NCBI GenBank assembly: GCA_900555005.1
Contig: USJM01000101.1
Coordinates: forward strand, 1 to 6,700
Reading direction: 5' to 3'
Source of the DNA: an uncultured Lachnospiraceae bacterium
GTDB taxonomy: Bacteria > Bacillota_A > Clostridia > Lachnospirales > Lachnospiraceae
DNA: 6,700 nucleotides
The notes under the pieces were generated by a model. That model saw nothing but the letters and a program-made list of their open reading frames with translations, did no database searches and was not told the DNA's origin. Of this stretch, positions 5,228 to 6,700 are shown in pieces (position 1 is the stretch's first letter; each line of letters begins with the position of its first letter). Both the position numbers and the translations under genes were made by a program.

Positions 5228-6700
5228 AGGATCACACGACGCCGAAGCTGGTCAGACGGCTGGAGTATTCCGTCTTCTTCCTCGCTGTTCTGATGTACAT
5301 CACCATGGGCCACAATATGTGGGGATGGCCGCTCCCATCATTCTTCTCGCACAATCATCTGGGACTGGCACTGACGCAGATGCTCCTGGCGGTAGCCGTG
5401 ATGATCATCAACAAGGACTTCTTCACCTCCGGCTTCAAGTCTCTGTTTCACGGTGCGCCGAACATGGATGCACTCGTGGCACTCGGCTCGAGCGTGTCCT
5501 TCGGCTGGTCCGTCTACATCTTTTACAGGATGACAGTCCTGGTTACGAACGGAGCTGCCAGCATGGATCTGATGCCGCTGTATCACAATCAGCTCTACTT
5601 TGAGAGCGCGGCGATGATCCCGGCGCTGATCACTGTCGGAAAGACACTGGAGTCGCTGTCGAAGGGCAGAACGACCGATGCGCTGAAGAATCTGATGAAA
5701 ATGGCGCCGAAGACAGCCAGTGTCGAGCGGAACGGTCAGACGGTGACCGTCGGAATTGACGAGGTTGAGAGCGGAGACATCTTTGTCGTGAAACCGGGCG
5801 AAGCCATCCCGGTCGACGGCGTGATCGTGGAAGGATCGACTGCTGTCGATGAATCTGCTCTGACTGGAGAATCGATTCCGGTCGATAAGGTATCCGGGGA
5901 CGCCGTCAGCGCGGCAACCATCAACCAGAGCGGATTCATCCGCGCAAGGGCAACCCGGGTCGGCGAGGATACGACATTTTCGCAGATCGTGCAGATGGTT
6001 TCGGACGCGGCTGCAACCAAGGCACCGATTGCCAAGATCGCAGACAAGGTCTCCGGCATCTTCGTTCCGACGGTCATTCTGATCGCGGCAGTGGTTCTGG
6101 CCGGCTGGCTTCTGACAGGGCACCCGCTCGCCGCTTCGCTGGAACATGCCATCACCGTGCTTGTCATTTCCTGCCCGTGCGCGCTGGGGCTGGCGACGCC
6201 GGTCGCCATCATGGTCGGAAACGGGATGGGTGCCAAGAATGGAATCCTGTTCAAGACGAGCGAGGCACTGGAGAATACCGGAAGGATTCAGATTGTTGCG
6301 CTGGACAAGACGGGAACCATCACGGCGGGGAAGCCGGAGGTGACCGATGTGCTTCCTGCGACAGGAAGGACAGAGGATGATCTGCTGAGCCTGGCCTATG
6401 CGCTGGAGATGCAGAGCGAGCACCCGCTTGCAAAGGCCATATTGAAGGCAGCGGAGGCGAAAAGCATAGCCCTGGCTGAAGCGGACGGCTTTTTGGCGAG
6501 CGCCGGACACGGCGTTAACTGCACAATAAACGGCAAAAGCATAATGATAGGCAGCGCAAGGCTTATGAAGCAGCATAATATTGCCAATCCCTTTGAGGAG
6601 GACGCGATAAGGCTTAGCATGGAGGGTAAAACCCCCATATTCATGGCGGTAGATAACACCCTGAGCGCGCTGTTCGCCGTGGCGGACGCTATAAAGCCCT
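5212..6700 (+). CDS. copA: Copper-exporting P1B-type ATPase body (CopA), partial at right edge
   Basis: This frame is the transport body of a Cu(I)-exporting P-type ATPase in the inner membrane, which moves cytosolic copper out at the cost of ATP. Open from EEALKDHTTPKL near 5215, it shows six of the expected eight helices: about 5263-5313, 5360-5411, 5467-5527, 5596-5648, 6052-6117 and 6145-6215. Key motifs are actuator TGES (5863-5874), the CPC metal site in helix six (6172-6180), phosphorylation motif DKTGT (6304-6318) and the P1B nucleotide-domain SEHPL (His-Pro at 6421-6426). The GDGIND hinge and last two helices lie beyond the window. The frame is -1 relative to the HMA domain; restoring one G to the GGG run 5207-5209 would fuse them. 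It has no ATG until 5293, inside the first helix, so independent translation would need the CTG at 5224. From 6439 codon usage changes sharply. Confidence 0.9.
6427..6439 (+). other. Probable recombination or assembly junction inside copA
   Basis: Upstream (5224-6438) I count 26 isoleucine codons, all ATC or ATT. From 6439 to the window end, eight of nine are ATA, serine becomes AGC throughout, and CTT, TTG and AGG become common. The change falls just after the strongly conserved SEHPL motif, and the protein frame stays intact across it. Confidence 0.7.

Noticed and set aside
5293..5298. ATG 5293 as an independent start of the copper ATPase
   Set aside because: It lies inside the first transmembrane helix and lacks a ribosome site, so it would produce a damaged protein.
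5338..6576. Long minus-strand open frame (412 codons) opposite copA
   Set aside because: It is rich in Arg, His and Asp with no recognisable motif, and the plus strand here carries TGES, CPC, DKTGT and SEHPL in order; it is an antisense shadow of a high-GC gene.

Overview
The window looks like chromosomal or integrated accessory DNA from a fairly GC-rich member of the Clostridia, probably a Lachnospiraceae-type Firmicute. The evidence is the gene families present: a UmuC-type polymerase paired with a YolD-like protein, a C_GCAxxG_C_C protein, a DUF438/hemerythrin/PAS protein, a DUF488 protein and a CsoR-type copper operator. AGGAGG ribosome sites are strong. No rRNA, tRNA, IS element or CRISPR array is visible. 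Taxonomy is inferred from gene content only.

Layout. Positions 1-868 hold the 3' two-thirds of a Y-family (UmuC/DinB-like) DNA polymerase gene, broken by a -1 frameshift near 245-248. A GA-rich spacer follows with a 29-bp tandem duplication that copies a ribosome site and start codon, then a YolD-like gene (1042-1518). Two minus-strand genes come next: a histidine phosphatase (2038-2628) and, downstream of it, a small cysteine-motif redox protein (1553-1960). They probably share a promoter at 2670-2698. Reading away from them on the plus strand is a DUF438/hemerythrin-like/PAS sensor protein (2880-4193). Its upstream region carries a 14-bp palindrome at an activator-like distance from a TATAAT box. 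A degenerate ~26-bp tandem repeat begins at that gene's stop codon and runs to a DUF488 (YeaO-like) gene (4385-4741), which ends in a strong intrinsic terminator (4760-4799).

The last third is a copper-efflux locus. A promoter with two identical-architecture CsoR-type operators (ATACCC-N5-GGGTAT) leads into a CopA P1B-type ATPase that runs off the right edge. The metal-binding HMA domain (4967-5227) and the ATPase body (open from about 5212 to 6700) lie in different frames, offset by -1. The first frame alone would make an 86-residue CopZ-like protein. This resembles the E. coli copA arrangement in which programmed -1 frameshifting yields both a chaperone and the pump, but a lost G in a GGG run explains it just as well. 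The polymerase gene has a break of exactly the same kind. From about 6439 the ATPase gene abruptly changes codon usage (isoleucine switches from never ATA to almost always ATA), pointing to a recombination junction or a chimeric assembly inside copA.

Functionally the window combines DNA-damage tolerance (polymerase and YolD), redox or nitrosative-stress sensing (DUF438 protein, perhaps the cysteine protein) and copper detoxification. That is typical of a stress-response accessory region, although the blocks look independently regulated.
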